A stretch of DNA of 64,000 nt from Bacillota bacterium (lineage in GTDB: Bacteria; Bacillota; Clostridia; Christensenellales; SZUA-584). The position numbers were made by a program, and so were the translations under genes. Location of the stretch: assembly GCA_023390815.1 (NCBI GenBank), contig JAEWCC010000065.1:1-64000 (forward strand), read 5' to 3'. A model generated the notes under the pieces. It was not told the origin of the DNA. It saw nothing but the letters and a program-made list of their open reading frames with translations, and did not search any database. Positions 24,635 through 33,181 of the stretch are shown in pieces; within the stretch, counting starts at the first letter, position 1, and the number at the start of each line of letters is the position of its first letter.

Positions 24635-25102
24635 ATGCGGATTCAAAGCAAGGCGCTGCGCGTGATCCTCGCGGTGCTGTTCGTCGCCGCGGTTGCGGCG
24701 CTGGGCACGTTGTTTACGGACACCTCAAGCGAATGGTACCAGAACCTCATCAAGCCCGCGTTTCAGCCGCCGGGCATCGTATTCAGTATTGTCTGGACAG
24801 TGCTGTACGGCCTGATTGCGGCGTCGCTTTCACTCTCCGTACTCAATCCCGATACGCCGGTTAAAACGCTCTGGCTGCACGCTGGGAACGGCGTTTTGAA
24901 TGTGCTGTGGTCGTATACCTTCTTTACGCTGCACAACCCGGGCGGCGCGCTGTTCGTGCTGCTGCTGACCATCATCGTCGCGATTGCGCTTTACACCAGC
25001 GTACGCAAAACCAATGCCGTCGCGGCGTATCTGCTTATCCCCTACATGGTATGGCTCGCTTTCGCGCTGTACCTGAACTATGAGATTGCGTTCCTGAATT
25101 AA
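24635..25102 (+). CDS. tspO: TspO/MBR family membrane protein
   Basis: 155 residues, five membrane helices, standard length. The W-rich motif SEWYQNLIKPAFQPPG (near 33-48) followed by FSIVWTVLYG is diagnostic of TspO, which binds porphyrins and related ligands in the membrane. Start ATG after GGGAGGCG. It is divergent from the RsiV-like gene, 42 bases apart, and precedes a small membrane-protein gene. Confidence 0.93.
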   Translation: MRIQSKALRVILAVLFVAAVAALGTLFTDTSSEWYQNLIKPAFQPPGIVFSIVWTVLYGLIAASLSLSVLNPDTPVKTLWLHAGNGVLNVLWSYTFFTLHNPGGALFVLLLTIIVAIALYTSVRKTNAVAAYLLIPYMVWLAFALYLNYEIAFLN

Positions 25103-25168
25103 GTGTGTCAAAGTCACGGTTTTGACGGTCTCCCTTTTGCTATGCTATGCTTAGACAAGGAGGCCGTT

Positions 25169-25411
25169 ATGAAGCATGTAAAAACCGTAAAGCTCGTTTC
25201 CAATATCCTTTTTTGGCTCGGCATGGCGCTGAGCGCAGCCGCGCTCGCTAAAACCTATTTTGACAGCGCGGGCTTGCCCGCGGGCATATGCCCTTATGAC
25301 CAGAACCGCTGGCTCATCTATACCGCGCTCGCGGTACTCGGCGCTTCGCTCGTGTCCTCCTTTGCGATGGATTTCTTAAAGCGCCGACAGCGCAGAAGTG
25401 AGTATCCATGA
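25169..25411 (+). CDS. Small two-helix membrane protein
   Basis: 80 residues. Two hydrophobic helices (about 9-28 and 49-66) separated by a loop that contains ICPYDQNRW, with a basic C-terminus KRRQRR on the cytoplasmic side. ACAAGGAGG precedes the ATG at 25169. No family recognised. It lies 66 bases downstream of tspO. Confidence 0.65.
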   Translation: MKHVKTVKLVSNILFWLGMALSAAALAKTYFDSAGLPAGICPYDQNRWLIYTALAVLGASLVSSFAMDFLKRRQRRSEYP

Positions 25412-25458
25412 AATGTGCAGCTTGCCTGTTCTTTACCAGCAAGCCTATTCAGAGACGT

Positions 25459-26070
25459 TCATTTAAACTTCTTTCGGATGAGGACCGATACCGCGATGGC
25501 GAGCAATAACCCGCCAAAAGCCGCACAGATCAATGCGATGGTTCCGTTGGTTACCGGTCCTTGAGTTCCGGTACCCACCGAGCCAAAAACGCCAATGAAA
25601 AACACCAGCTTTGCATACCGGCTCAGCCAGACTGCCTGTGTTAAAAGAAGGCCATTGTTTTTACCCTCGCTGTTATATGAAATCCCATACATGATCAAAG
25701 AATCTTCCATCAGATGGAGACAGAACAGACAAAACGTAAGTATCAGCGCGAGACCGAACATGATCAGATACAGCAAAGAGAACAAATAGGACAACACCAG
25801 CCCAATGAGACCGATTGCCGCCATCACAATCGTCGGCGCAATCCCAATCAACGGCAGATACCCGTATTTATATATTTGTACGATTTTGTTGTTCTTTTCT
25901 TTTTCTCTTAACTCCCGTTCTTTATCACGCCTGATTGCGTTTTTATAACTCTCCTGTGCGGCGTTCATCCCCTTAAAGGAGCCTTCTCCAATATCCTTAA
26001 GATAAGCGCCGCAATGCCCGCATGTGCCTTTTCCGGATACGGGGCTTCCGCAATTGCTGCAATAATACAT
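25459..26070 (-). CDS. Zinc-ribbon membrane protein
   Basis: 203 residues from the ATG at 26070, which follows GGGAGGCTG. The N-terminus is a zinc ribbon, CSNCGSPVSGKGTCGHCG, followed by a charged segment (REKEKNNK) and then four hydrophobic helices. The ribbon domain should face the cytoplasm. No specific function is known; proteins of this layout are common in Clostridia. A promoter lies about 115 bases upstream of the start. Confidence 0.75.
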   Translation of the reverse strand: MYYCSNCGSPVSGKGTCGHCGAYLKDIGEGSFKGMNAAQESYKNAIRRDKERELREKEKNNKIVQIYKYGYLPLIGIAPTIVMAAIGLIGLVLSYLFSLLYLIMFGLALILTFCLFCLHLMEDSLIMYGISYNSEGKNNGLLLTQAVWLSRYAKLVFFIGVFGSVGTGTQGPVTNGTIALICAAFGGLLLAIAVSVLIRKKFK

Positions 26071-26182
26071 AACAGCCTCCCTGTAAGCGTTTATCGTTGT
26101 GATGATGCTTTTCGTAAAACCCGACATTTGATTGCTACTCATTTCGCGGATGAGCAAGAAGAATATCAATGATTTATTAAAT

Positions 26183-26212
26183 ATAATAGCCTTTTTTAGA
26201 ATAACATGTCAA
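26183..26212 (-). promoter_or_regulatory. Promoter of the zinc-ribbon membrane protein gene
   Basis: Minus-strand TTGACA (plus 26207-26212), 18 bases, TATTAT (plus 26183-26188). Confidence 0.7.
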
Positions 26213-26246
26213 CAAGAACAGGCCCAGGCTATCAATTGCTTAGGAT

Positions 26247-26279
26247 TGTAATAAAATCACGCTGTGTGACTTTATTACA
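26247..26279. other. 14-bp inverted repeat in a long intergenic region
   Basis: TGTAATAAAATCAC (26247-26260) and GTGACTTTATTACA (26266-26279) pair with one mismatch around GCTGT. Neither side has a T run, so it is not an intrinsic terminator. It lies 35 bases upstream of the minus-strand promoter at 26183-26212 and may be an operator. The rest of the region 26071-26554 is AT-rich with nothing else identifiable besides the terminator below. Confidence 0.5.
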
Positions 26280-26428
26280 GTAAAACGAATAGACAGCAGC
26301 TATAATTCAGATATAAATTATTCATAATCATTATTGATTATATAAAGCAAGGACAATGGACCTGTTTCATATGCCGCACTTCAACCAATAAAAAATAAAC
26401 AGCGGCTTGACATTATTTGAATGGGGAG

Positions 26429-26464
26429 ACTTAAAGGCAGGCGTGGACCTGCCTTTAAGTTTTA
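26429..26464 (+). terminator. Strong hairpin upstream of spoVT
   Basis: ACTTAAAGGCAGG (26429-26441) pairs perfectly with CCTGCCTTTAAGT (26448-26460) and is followed by four T. No gene ends nearby on the plus strand; it may insulate spoVT or end an unseen small transcript. Confidence 0.6.
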
Positions 26465-26554
26465 CACTATTTTGAATTTTTTGAGCGGCGTATAATTCCA
26501 AACCTCTAACAAACAATAACAACGAAGCCAGAAATGTTTTTAGGAGGACATTAT

Positions 26555-27094
26555 ATGAAGGCAACCGGCATTGTGAGAAGGATCGACGAGCTCGGCAGAA
26601 TCGTAATCCCCAAAGAGATCAGGCGCACGCTGCGAATCCGGGAGGGCGATCCGCTCGAGATATACACGGACCGGGAGGGCGGTATCATTCTCAAAAAATA
26701 CTCGCCCATCGGAGAGCTCGCATCGTTCGCGCTGGACTTCTCGGAAGCACTGTCCACAACCTTGGGCGTGACCGTTGTGATTTGTGACCGGGATACCGTG
26801 CTCGCCTCCAGCGGGGAATTCAAACGCGACTATATGGAGCGGCCTGTGAGCAGCGCGCTGGAAGAGGCGATGAGTTCCCGTACGTCTGTAAAAAAGGAAG
26901 GCGCTACGGTGATTCCATTGGTAACAGGCGAGAATACAGCACAAACAACCCATCAGCTCATATCGCCCATACTGATGGACGGGCAGCCGATCGGTGCGAT
27001 CGCCCTGCTATCCCGGGATGGCACAATCAGCGATTCAGGCCAAAAGGCGGCGGAGGCCGCGGCATCGTTTCTGGGACGACAGATGCAACAATAA
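26555..27094 (+). CDS. spoVT: Stage V sporulation regulator SpoVT
   Basis: 179 residues from the ATG at 26555, preceded by AGGAGGACATTAT. The N-terminal 50 residues are an AbrB/MazE-type swapped-hairpin DNA-binding domain (GIVRRIDELGRIVIPKEIRR); the rest is the GAF-like sensor domain (ASFALDFSEALS ... LISPILMDGQPIGAI). SpoVT acts in the forespore as a tetramer and tunes sigma-G genes. Its presence indicates a sporulating lineage. Followed by a terminator. Confidence 0.93.
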   Translation: MKATGIVRRIDELGRIVIPKEIRRTLRIREGDPLEIYTDREGGIILKKYSPIGELASFALDFSEALSTTLGVTVVICDRDTVLASSGEFKRDYMERPVSSALEEAMSSRTSVKKEGATVIPLVTGENTAQTTHQLISPILMDGQPIGAIALLSRDGTISDSGQKAAEAAASFLGRQMQQ

Positions 27095-27102
27095 CCACAG
27101 AC

Positions 27103-27147
27103 AAAAAATCAACCTTTACGACAAAATCTCGCATCGGTTGATTTTTT
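27103..27147 (+). terminator. Terminator after spoVT
   Basis: AAAAAATCAACC (27103-27114) pairs with GGTTGATTTTTT (27136-27147) and continues into a T run. Confidence 0.75.
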
Positions 27148-27197
27148 TTGTCCCAGCGGGTAGAATGTTTGAAACGATAAACGCTGGGAGGTCTTTT

Positions 27198-29135
27198 GTG
27201 GGCAGCACTCTGACAGAAAAAATACTGAGGAACCATCTCGTTTCGGGCGAAATGAAAGTCGGCGAGGAAATATCCATCCGCATCGATTATACACTGACGC
27301 AGGATTCGACAGGCACGATGGCGTACCTGCAATTTGAATCGATGGGTGTGCCGCGCGTAAAGACCAAAAAGAGCGTGGCGTATATCGATCACAACATGCT
27401 ACAATCCGGCTTCGAGAATGCCGACGATCATAAGTTCATCGAAACGGTGGCGCGTAAGCACGGCGTTTTTGTGAGCCGCCCGGGCAACGGCATCTGCCAC
27501 CAGGTGCATCTCGAGCGCTTCGGCGTGCCGGGCGCGACGCTGCTTGGCAGCGACAGCCACACGCCCACCGGCGGCGGCATCGGCATGATCGCGATCGGCG
27601 CGGGCGGCCTTGATGTGGCCGTGGCGATGGGCGGCGGGGCGTACTATATCCCCATGCCAAAAGTACTCGGTGTGGAGCTCACGGGCCAGCTTCGTTTCGG
27701 CGTCTCCGCAAAAGATGTGATATTGGAAGTGCTTCGGCGCCTCTCCGTTAAAGGCGGCGTCGGGCGTGTCATCGAATATTTCGGCGAGGGCGTAAAGACG
27801 CTGTCGGTACCCGAGCGCGCGACGATCACCAACATGGGCGCGGAGCTGGGCGCAACCACCTCCGTGTTCCCGAGCGACGAAGTCACCCGTGAATTTCTCG
27901 CCGCGCAGGGCCGCGAAGCGGACTACACGCCGCTTTCCGCGGACGCAGGCGCGGTATATGATGAAGCCATTACGATCGACTTAAGCCGGGTGGAGCCCGC
28001 TGCGGCGATGCCGCACAGCCCCGACCTCGTGAAGTCCATCCGTGACATCGGTCCGATCAAGGTCGATCAGGTTTGCATTGGCAGCTGCACAAACTCCTCC
28101 TACCTCGACCTGATGCGCGTCGCCGCGATCCTGCGCGGCAAAAGTATCGCTCCCGAGGTCAGCCTTACCATATCCCCCGGATCGCGCCAGGTGATGACCA
28201 TGCTCGCCCAAAACGGCGCACTGGCCGATATCATCAGCGCAGGCGCGCGCATACTCGAATGCGGCTGCGGGCCGTGCATCGGCATGGGCCAGGCCCCCCG
28301 CACCGACGCCGTTTCCGTACGCACGTTTAACCGCAACTTCTATGGCCGTACCGGCACATACAGCGCGGGCGTTTACCTGACCAGCGTCGAAACGGCGGCT
28401 GCCACGGCTCTCTCGGGCGTGCTGACCGACCCGCGCGACATCGGCCTGTCAAGCGGTGCGCTCGACGTTGAGATGCCGAAAACCTTCCTGATCAACGATA
28501 ACCTCGTTGCGCCGCCCGACGTGGCAGGCGAAACGGAGGTTGTGCGCGGTCCCAACATCAAGCCGTTCCCGCAGGGAAAAGCGCTGGATGAAACGGTATC
28601 GGGCGAAGTGCTGCTCAAGATGGAGGACAACATCACGACGGACCATATTTCACCCGCGGGCGCAAAGCTCCTGCCCTACCGGTCCAACATCCCGTACCTG
28701 TCGGACTTCTGCCTCGCGCCGGTCGATCCCAAATTCCCTGCGAGGGCGAAGGAGAAGTGCGGCGGCTTCCTCGTCGCGGGGCACAACTACGGCCAGGGCT
28801 CCTCAAGGGAGCACGCGGCGCTGGTTCCGCTGTACCTCGGCATTCGCGGCGTGATCGCCAAATCGTTCGCGCGCATCCACATGGCCAACCTCGTAAACTC
28901 TGGCATTCTGCCCCTCGTGTTCGAGGATGAAGCGGTGTACGACAGGATCGACCAGGGCGACGTGCTTGTGATTGTGGACGCGCTCTCCAAGGTGGACGGC
29001 AATACCGCTTTTTCCGTGGAGAACCAGACCAAAGGCTTTACATTCACCGTCAAACTGGACGTCTCCGAGCGGCTTAAGGCGGTGCTCAAGGACGGCGGGC
29101 TGCTGAACCACACGAAGAAGGCCAGCGAAGGCTGA
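27198..29135 (+). CDS. Aconitate hydratase, short Aquifex-type
   Basis: 645 residues from a GTG at 27198, eight bases after GGGAGG; longer in-frame starts cross the spoVT terminator. The enzyme interconverts citrate and isocitrate through a [4Fe-4S] cluster. Visible are GSDSHTPTGGGIGM, the cluster cysteines in GSCTNSS and CGCGPCIGMG, FNRNFYGR and the C-terminal swivel SSREHAA and KSFARIH. The length fits the roughly 640-residue aconitase group rather than the 890-residue AcnA. No citrate synthase or isocitrate dehydrogenase gene is adjacent. Confidence 0.93.
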   Translation: MGSTLTEKILRNHLVSGEMKVGEEISIRIDYTLTQDSTGTMAYLQFESMGVPRVKTKKSVAYIDHNMLQSGFENADDHKFIETVARKHGVFVSRPGNGICHQVHLERFGVPGATLLGSDSHTPTGGGIGMIAIGAGGLDVAVAMGGGAYYIPMPKVLGVELTGQLRFGVSAKDVILEVLRRLSVKGGVGRVIEYFGEGVKTLSVPERATITNMGAELGATTSVFPSDEVTREFLAAQGREADYTPLSADAGAVYDEAITIDLSRVEPAAAMPHSPDLVKSIRDIGPIKVDQVCIGSCTNSSYLDLMRVAAILRGKSIAPEVSLTISPGSRQVMTMLAQNGALADIISAGARILECGCGPCIGMGQAPRTDAVSVRTFNRNFYGRTGTYSAGVYLTSVETAAATALSGVLTDPRDIGLSSGALDVEMPKTFLINDNLVAPPDVAGETEVVRGPNIKPFPQGKALDETVSGEVLLKMEDNITTDHISPAGAKLLPYRSNIPYLSDFCLAPVDPKFPARAKEKCGGFLVAGHNYGQGSSREHAALVPLYLGIRGVIAKSFARIHMANLVNSGILPLVFEDEAVYDRIDQGDVLVIVDALSKVDGNTAFSVENQTKGFTFTVKLDVSERLKAVLKDGGLLNHTKKASEG

Positions 29136-29158
29136 GCGGTTAATTTCTGACTTTCTCC

Positions 29159-29186
29159 CGGCGGCAATGAATTTGCCGCCGTTTTT
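29159..29186 (+). terminator. Terminator after aconitase
   Basis: CGGCGGCAA (29159-29167) pairs with TTGCCGCCG (29173-29181) and is followed by five T. Confidence 0.9.
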
Positions 29187-29261
29187 AATTTGTACCTGTA
29201 CCTTCCTCTGTTCAGTGTAATTGTGCCAAAAAGGCTTTTTAAAATATTTCATTTATTTTTG

Positions 29262-29290
29262 TTGACATTTTATCTGTTGTATCATATAAT
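29262..29290 (+). promoter_or_regulatory. Consensus promoter of the 2TM/PaaX operon
   Basis: TTGACA (29262-29267), 17 bases, TATAAT (29285-29290): both hexamers perfect. The ATG of the 2TM gene lies 40 bases downstream. Confidence 0.85.
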
Positions 29291-29330
29291 TCAACTATAA
29301 AATGTTTTGTAACACTTTTAGGAGGTTTTT

Positions 29331-29522
29331 ATGAACACCATTACCCAATCCGAAGAAAGAAAAGGCCTGAAGATCCATGCCATCGTAACACTTTGCGTCG
29401 TCACGCTGCTGGCCGTGATCAACCTGGCAGTCTGCCCCGGGTTCCTCTGGTTTTTCTTCCCGCTCGCAGGCATGAGCATCGGGCTCGGGCTCCACTATTT
29501 TGGCGCCAGAAAAGCGCTGTAA
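29331..29522 (+). CDS. Small 2TM domain protein
   Basis: 63 residues with two membrane helices (about 14-34 and 36-56) and the typical 2TM-domain ending GLGLHYFGARKAL. AGGAGGTTTTT precedes the ATG. It is cotranscribed with the PaaX-like regulator, 26 bases downstream. Related 2TM proteins are often beside LytTR or PadR regulators; the function is unknown. Confidence 0.8.
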   Translation: MNTITQSEERKGLKIHAIVTLCVVTLLAVINLAVCPGFLWFFFPLAGMSIGLGLHYFGARKAL

Positions 29523-29548
29523 TCAAAACGAAGGAGGATAGATGCTTC

Positions 29549-30376
29549 ATGAAGATCACATTGCGAAAAAGGGACAGCGTCATCAGCGCAGTGCTGTTCG
29601 TCTTCAATCTATACGGGGAAGCCCGGAACAGCCATTCAATCAGGCTGGGAAGCCTGCTTAGGATGATGCAGCAGTTCGATAAAAGTGAAGCGTCTATCCG
29701 CACCGGTCTTTCGCGTATGACCAAGTCCGGTATTCTTACAAGCCGCAAAGAGTCCGGGGATACCATTTATGAGCTGACTCAGGAAGGCATGGAAAATCTC
29801 GATCAATGGAATCGGGGATTGGCAAGATTTTTCTTCCGGCATGCGCAGCGACAAAAAGCGTGGGATGGTGCCTGGCACCTTCTGAGCATCTTGGGTTTCA
29901 ATAAGTCTGACTATGACAATCAGGATGTTGTGGATGAACTGAACGAGTGCGGGCTGCGCGAGCTCAACGGCAACATTTGGGCAACGCCCTACCCCATCGA
30001 TGAAACTGCGCTTGCCCTGCTGAATATGCGCGGGTTCCGATACCTGGAGATTCACGGCAGCATTCAACCAAGCAAAGATCCAGGCGGGTTAATAGAAGAT
30101 GCCTTCAATCTTAGCGATGTCAGACAACTGTACTCGGCATTCTTTATTAAAGCGGATGAAGTATCGAACTCTCTCTCGACTCTGCATGGCGGAGCATTTC
30201 TTCCGGTATTGTTTGAACTCGGATGGGATTTTTATGATGCGGCGACCTCCGATCCCGCTTTGCCCAAGGCGCTGCTTCCGGAGTGGGAGGGGGACAAGGC
30301 GGCGGAGAAGATGAAAACGATACGTCCTCTATTGGTTCGGGAGATCACCGGGTATTTTGAAGAAAACGACCTATAG
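29549..30376 (+). CDS. PaaX-like transcriptional regulator
   Basis: 275 residues from ATG after AAGGAGG. N-terminal winged helix (KRDSVISAVLFVFNLYGEAR and SIRTGLSRMTKSGIL), a helical middle (QRQKAWDGAWHLLSILG) and a C-terminal domain with FLPVLFELGWDFYDA. This is the PaaX architecture. In aerobes PaaX represses phenylacetate catabolism, but no such genes lie nearby, so the target is probably something else, perhaps its own operon with the 2TM protein. Confidence 0.8.
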   Translation: MKITLRKRDSVISAVLFVFNLYGEARNSHSIRLGSLLRMMQQFDKSEASIRTGLSRMTKSGILTSRKESGDTIYELTQEGMENLDQWNRGLARFFFRHAQRQKAWDGAWHLLSILGFNKSDYDNQDVVDELNECGLRELNGNIWATPYPIDETALALLNMRGFRYLEIHGSIQPSKDPGGLIEDAFNLSDVRQLYSAFFIKADEVSNSLSTLHGGAFLPVLFELGWDFYDAATSDPALPKALLPEWEGDKAAEKMKTIRPLLVREITGYFEENDL

Positions 30377-30394
30377 TCGTTGACATTCCGAACG

Positions 30395-30415
30395 GCCCAA
30401 GGCCAAGCCTTGGGC
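30395..30415. terminator. Hairpin between the convergent PaaX-like and kinase genes
   Basis: GCCCAAGGC (30395-30403) and GCCTTGGGC (30407-30415) pair perfectly around CAA, with few T after it; probably a shared terminator of modest strength. Confidence 0.5.
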
Positions 30416-30493
30416 TTGCTCTATAGAAATACCAGCACATGCAGATGATATCCCAGCTTTTAATGCTTTGGCATGGTGAACGAAAAGCGTTCC

Positions 30494-31876
30494 CTATATC
30501 AGCACGCCGCTGTCCACCGGCAGTTCCACGATGGCACGGGTATATTCCCCCCGCTGCGTTTCAAACCAGATGTCGCCCTGATGCTCCTTTACGATGCCAA
30601 GGCAGATGGACAGCCCAAGGCCGGTATGCTCGCTACGCATGCTGGTGGTAAAGAACGGGTCGAACACCTTGGGCAGCAGGTCTTCGCGTATGCCCACGCC
30701 CCGGTCCTCCACCGTAAAGCGCACCCAAGGATTATCGTCCCGAATAATTAAACCGGCTTTGACAAAGAGCTTTTTGTTCTCGTCAAAACCGCTGTAACGG
30801 GCGTTAAGCGCGTCGCGCGCGTTCGTAATGAGATTCATCAGCACCTGCCGCAGCTGCTGAGCGCTGCAGCTGATGTCCGGCAGATTTTCCTCTACCTCCA
30901 CCGAGAGATCAATCTGGTCGTGCCACAGCACCTTTTCCGTGAGCGATATCGTCTGATCCACAATGTCCTTAACCGGGCTTGCGGTATGGGTCTGCTTGCT
31001 ATGCTGGGAGAAGTTCAAAAGATTTTTCACCGTATCGGCTACACGCTGGCCTTCGCTGACAATCTCACGGCTGTATTCGCGGAGCTGTTCGTCCGCGGAA
31101 GGGCTTTCCGATATCAGCTGCGCATAGTTGATGATGCCGGTGATAGGGTTGTTGATTTCGTGGGCGATACCGCTCGCCAGCGTACCGATGGACTCGAGGC
31201 GGTGTTTTTGGCGCAGCTGCAGCTCCAGGCGCAGCCGATTCCGCTCGTACTGTTTGCGCTCGGTAACATCGCGCATAAACACGAGGGTGCCGCTTTTGCC
31301 AATGTATCGCACTGGGACGGTGGAGACCTCCACGTCCATCCGGCTGCCGTCCGGGCGTACGAGAATACCCTCGACCGCAGTTTGAATCAAGCCTTCCGTG
31401 CTTTGATGGACTTTCTCCATGATGTCGCCGCGCTGTTCATCCGGCATGAATTCTCCAATGTTACGGCCGATCAGCTCGCTTTCCTTCTTTACACCGAACA
31501 ATTCGAGCGCTTTGGCATTTGCATAGACAAAACGGTGGTCTATGCGCACAAAAACCGCGTCAGGCGCGCTTTCCACCAGGACCCGGAAGCGTGCCTCGCT
31601 GTCGGCAAGCTCGGTCTCGCTGCCCCTCATCTTCTTGACACGGCTGTAGACCAGCGCCCACAGCAGTACCGCGGTGACCGCAACATACGCCCAGCCCTTG
31701 ATGTTGGAGATCGTCACCATTCCTTGCGGGCTTGAAGCAAGATTGAGCAGCGCATCACTGAAAAATATCCACAAACAGCCAAGGACAATATAGGGCAGCA
31801 CAATACGAAGGGTTTCTTTGAGCGGGCTTAGGTTTTTTCTCGTCATCGGGTTGTCCGGAGCAGAATGCTTTCGCAT
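30494..31876 (-). CDS. Orphan PAS-domain sensor histidine kinase
   Basis: 460 residues from the ATG at 31876, with GGAGGCGCCGAT upstream. Two membrane helices (about 26-46 and 60-78), a PAS domain (about 92-205), the phosphoacceptor H-box with His239 (GIAHEINNPITG), and an HATPase domain with LITNARDAL, DRGVGI and GLGLSICLGIV. The HEIN H-box is of the NtrB/ZraS kind. No response regulator is adjacent, so its partner is elsewhere. Ligand unknown. Convergent with the PaaX-like gene. Confidence 0.9.
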   Translation of the reverse strand: MRKHSAPDNPMTRKNLSPLKETLRIVLPYIVLGCLWIFFSDALLNLASSPQGMVTISNIKGWAYVAVTAVLLWALVYSRVKKMRGSETELADSEARFRVLVESAPDAVFVRIDHRFVYANAKALELFGVKKESELIGRNIGEFMPDEQRGDIMEKVHQSTEGLIQTAVEGILVRPDGSRMDVEVSTVPVRYIGKSGTLVFMRDVTERKQYERNRLRLELQLRQKHRLESIGTLASGIAHEINNPITGIINYAQLISESPSADEQLREYSREIVSEGQRVADTVKNLLNFSQHSKQTHTASPVKDIVDQTISLTEKVLWHDQIDLSVEVEENLPDISCSAQQLRQVLMNLITNARDALNARYSGFDENKKLFVKAGLIIRDDNPWVRFTVEDRGVGIREDLLPKVFDPFFTTSMRSEHTGLGLSICLGIVKEHQGDIWFETQRGEYTRAIVELPVDSGVLI

Positions 31877-32025
31877 ATCGGCGCCTCCTGCAAAGCAAGT
31901 TGGGGGCATGCTGCAACCCACGATGAAAGTGCGGCAGGACGCAAAAGCGTCCATGGTGTCTCAAACCATGGTATCATGCCGCATAGACTTTGTAAATATA
32001 TGACGCCATTGAGGGCCGGATCAGT

Positions 32026-32056
32026 AAAAAACAGGCCCTGCTTTAAGCAAGGCCTG
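32026..32056 (-). terminator. Terminator after the nitroreductase pair
   Basis: CAGGCC (32032-32037) and GGCCTG (32051-32056) with inner TGCTT/AAGCA pairing are followed on the minus strand by six T. Confidence 0.8.
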
Positions 32057-32067
32057 CTCTAAATCAT

Positions 32068-32580
32068 TCAATACCGGTCGTAATGTACCTTCTCCTCATA
32101 AAACTGCGTATGTGCAGGCGGCATTTCCGTGGGATGGCCGATCGCGATCATCGTGATTGGCAGTACGTCCCCCGGCAGACTGCAAATGCGGCGCACGCTC
32201 TTCACGCGTTCCTCATCCGGATACAGCCCCAGCCACACGCCGCCCAGGCCCAAAGCCTGCGCAGCCAGCAGTATGTTCTCGGTGCTTGCCCCGCATTCCT
32301 GCTGATAATGGATCGGGAGCGATTCGTGAATGCCCTTTACAAACACAATAATTCCGAGCGGCGCGTCCTTCAGCATGCTCCAGTTTCGGCTCACCTCTGC
32401 AATGCGCGACCGGAGCGTCAAATCGCGTAGTACCAGAAATTCAAATTGCTTTGAATTGCGCACGGAGGGAGCATACATGCCCGCGCGCAGCAAGATATGG
32501 AGCGATTCCTCCGGTACCGGCTCGTTTGTAAAGCCCCGGCAGCTCCGCCGTTCAAATATTACCCTGATGGCTTCTTCCAT
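32068..32580 (-). CDS. Nitroreductase-family protein (downstream copy)
   Basis: 170 residues, a short FMN-dependent nitroreductase fold. RRSCRGFTNEPVPEESL at the start binds FMN phosphate, and ENILLAAQALGLGGVWLGLYP is the conserved core helix. It may reduce nitro groups or quinone-like compounds using NAD(P)H, but the natural substrate is unknown. AAAGGAGACGGAC precedes the ATG. It is a close paralogue of the gene upstream, with the same ending EEKVHYDRY. Confidence 0.88.
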   Translation of the reverse strand: MEEAIRVIFERRSCRGFTNEPVPEESLHILLRAGMYAPSVRNSKQFEFLVLRDLTLRSRIAEVSRNWSMLKDAPLGIIVFVKGIHESLPIHYQQECGASTENILLAAQALGLGGVWLGLYPDEERVKSVRRICSLPGDVLPITMIAIGHPTEMPPAHTQFYEEKVHYDRY

Positions 32581-32661
32581 GTCCGTCTCCTTTTAGCAGT
32601 CAGCAATGATGACGTAATATCCGTATTGAAGTCAAAGGGTTATGCAAAACCATTTGGTTCA

Positions 32662-33180
32662 TCAATACCGGTCGTAATGTACCTTCTCCTCGTGGTAGGT
32701 GGTATGCGGATGCGGCATCTTTACGGGGTAGCCAATGGATACCAGCGTCACAGGAATCACGTCGTCCGGCAAGCCGCATAGTGCGGTAACGCCCTTTACC
32801 CGTTCTTCGTTCGGATAGAGCCCCAGCCACACGCCGCCCAACCCCATGGCCTGCGCGGCGAGCAGGATATTCTCGGTCGCCGCGGAACAATCCTGAATAA
32901 AGTAGTCGCGATGCGTGGCATTGTAGTCCTTCAGGTTAGCGAGGACGAGTATCCCGAGCGGCGCGTCTTTGAGCATGCCCCAGTACGTGCCCACCGCTGA
33001 AACAGCGGATTTGAGTTTCTCGTCGCGCAGCACAAGAAACTCCCAGGGTTGCGCGTTGCGCGCCGAAGGCGCACACATGCCGGCGCGCAGCAGCGTGCGT
33101 ACGGTTTCCTCGGAAACCGGCTCACTCGTATAGGTGCGGCAGCTTCTCCGCTCCAGTATCGGCTTTAGCGCTTCTTCCAT
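32662..33180 (-). CDS. Nitroreductase-family protein (upstream copy)
   Basis: 172 residues, aligned along its whole length with the copy downstream: RRSCRTYTSEPVSEETV, SARNAQPWEFLVLRD, ATENILLAAQAMGLGGVWLGLYPNEERVKG and the ending EEKVHYDRY. The two genes are 81 bases apart and arose by tandem duplication. FMN-dependent oxidoreductase, substrate unknown. CGGAGGAAAATAAC precedes the ATG. The SDR gene starts upstream and its stop adjoins this ATG, so the three form one transcript ended at 32.03 kb. Confidence 0.88.
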   Translation of the reverse strand: MEEALKPILERRSCRTYTSEPVSEETVRTLLRAGMCAPSARNAQPWEFLVLRDEKLKSAVSAVGTYWGMLKDAPLGILVLANLKDYNATHRDYFIQDCSAATENILLAAQAMGLGGVWLGLYPNEERVKGVTALCGLPDDVIPVTLVSIGYPVKMPHPHTTYHEEKVHYDRY

Positions 33181-33181
33181 G

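Noticed and set aside
26470..26554. Sigma-G promoter before spoVT
   Set aside because: Only a TATAAT-like -10 was seen at 26491; the sigma-G -10 (CATNNTA) and -35 could not be placed convincingly.
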